DNA from: Myxococcales bacterium
Lineage (GTDB): Bacteria > Myxococcota_A > Polyangia > Fen-1088
DNA length: 5,610 nucleotides
NCBI GenBank assembly: GCA_003170035.1
Contig: PMZX01000221.1
Location: forward strand, 1 to 5,610
Direction: 5' to 3'
Within the stretch, counting starts at the first letter, position 1. Every line of letters starts with the position of its first letter. Positions 5,291 to 5,610 of the stretch are shown here, one piece after another. Made by a program: the position numbers and the translations under genes. Under the pieces are notes generated by a model, which was not told the DNA's origin, did no database searches, and saw only the letters and a program-made list of their open reading frames with translations.

Positions 5291-5610
5291 TTGAGCGCGT
5301 CCGTCCAGAGGCCGTCCCAGTCCAGCGCTAGTCCCGCGCCGGTGGCAACCCGGTACTACCGCCGCGACGGCGAGGACCATGTGGTGTGCGAGCTGTGTCC
5401 GCGCTTCTGCCGTTTGCGCGAGGGCCAGCGCGGCCTGTGTTTCGTGCGCGCCTGCCAGGACGGGAAGATCGTGCTCACCAGCTACGGCCGCTCGACCGGA
5501 TTCTGCGTGGATCCCATCGAGAAGAAGCCGCTCTATCACTTTTTGCCTGGCACGCCGGTGCTGTCCTTTGGTACCGCCGGCTGCAACCTGGCGTGCAAGT
5601 TCTGCCAGAA
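5291..5610 (+). CDS. amrS: AmmeMemoRadiSam system radical SAM enzyme, N-terminal part
   Basis: Radical SAM enzyme of the AmmeMemoRadiSam system, related to the pyruvate formate-lyase activating enzyme type; its substrate is not established. The 106 residues seen include an N-terminal Cys cluster (CELCPRFCRLREGQRGLC, Cys33, 36, 40 and 50), the segment DPIEKKPLYHFLPGTPVLSF typical of the family, and the radical SAM cluster motif CNLACKFC (Cys98, Cys102, Cys105), which binds the 4Fe-4S cluster that cleaves S-adenosylmethionine. The window ends two bases into the next codon, so the catalytic core is missing. The TTG at 5291 is the best start: it is in frame, has GAGGA (5277-5281) upstream, and no start codon lies nearby upstream in frame. 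The GTG at 5342 is an alternative without a ribosome site and would remove a Ser/Pro-rich tail. Confidence 0.93.
   Translation, partial: MSASVQRPSQSSASPAPVATRYYRRDGEDHVVCELCPRFCRLREGQRGLCFVRACQDGKIVLTSYGRSTGFCVDPIEKKPLYHFLPGTPVLSFGTAGCNLACKFCQ

Noticed and set aside
5252..5539. Minus-strand open frame of 95 codons opposite amrS
   Set aside because: Antisense to the recognised radical SAM enzyme; no support for a separate gene.

Overview
The window is GC-rich DNA with a strong preference for G or C at third codon positions. It carries the protein styles of the Myxococcota (Polyangia-like myxobacteria): lipoproteins with Gly/Ser/Thr-rich linkers, an ECF sigma factor paired with a membrane protein that has a periplasmic TPR-like tail, and an outer-membrane-barrel-like protein with an Ala/Pro/Lys linker. 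The taxonomic call is inference from style only.

Layout, left to right. Positions 1-152 are a short, probably convergent intergenic stretch. It holds a possible C-terminal tail of a plus-strand gene ending at 111, a cluster of palindromes (50-99) and a weak hairpin (124-139). Five complete genes then lie on the minus strand. Read in their transcription direction (right to left) they are: an AmrB/MEMO1-family protein (5248-4460); a secreted protein of unknown function with a predicted beta-rich C-terminus (4389-3271); an ECF-type sigma factor (3234-2662); a membrane-anchored putative anti-sigma factor overlapping it by 14 bases (2675-1680); and a two-domain lipoprotein (1637-153). At the right edge, diverging from the AmrB gene across 42 bases, the radical SAM partner AmrS starts at 5291 on the plus strand and is cut by the window end just after its CX3CX2C cluster motif.

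The most interesting signal is regulatory. The gap in front of the sigma gene and the gap in front of the lipoprotein gene carry nearly the same promoter-like element: TGAAA(C/T)GTTT, then nine variable bases, then GCCGTCACTAG. The spacing is identical, and in both copies the first TGA is the stop codon of the preceding gene. The simplest reading is that the ECF sigma factor activates its own operon and, through a second copy, the lipoprotein gene. The three genes would then form one self-regulated envelope-response module, with the barrel-like protein as an upstream neighbour that could be a partner or only a bystander. The AmrB/AmrS pair at the right is a separate, widely conserved system whose biochemical role is not established.
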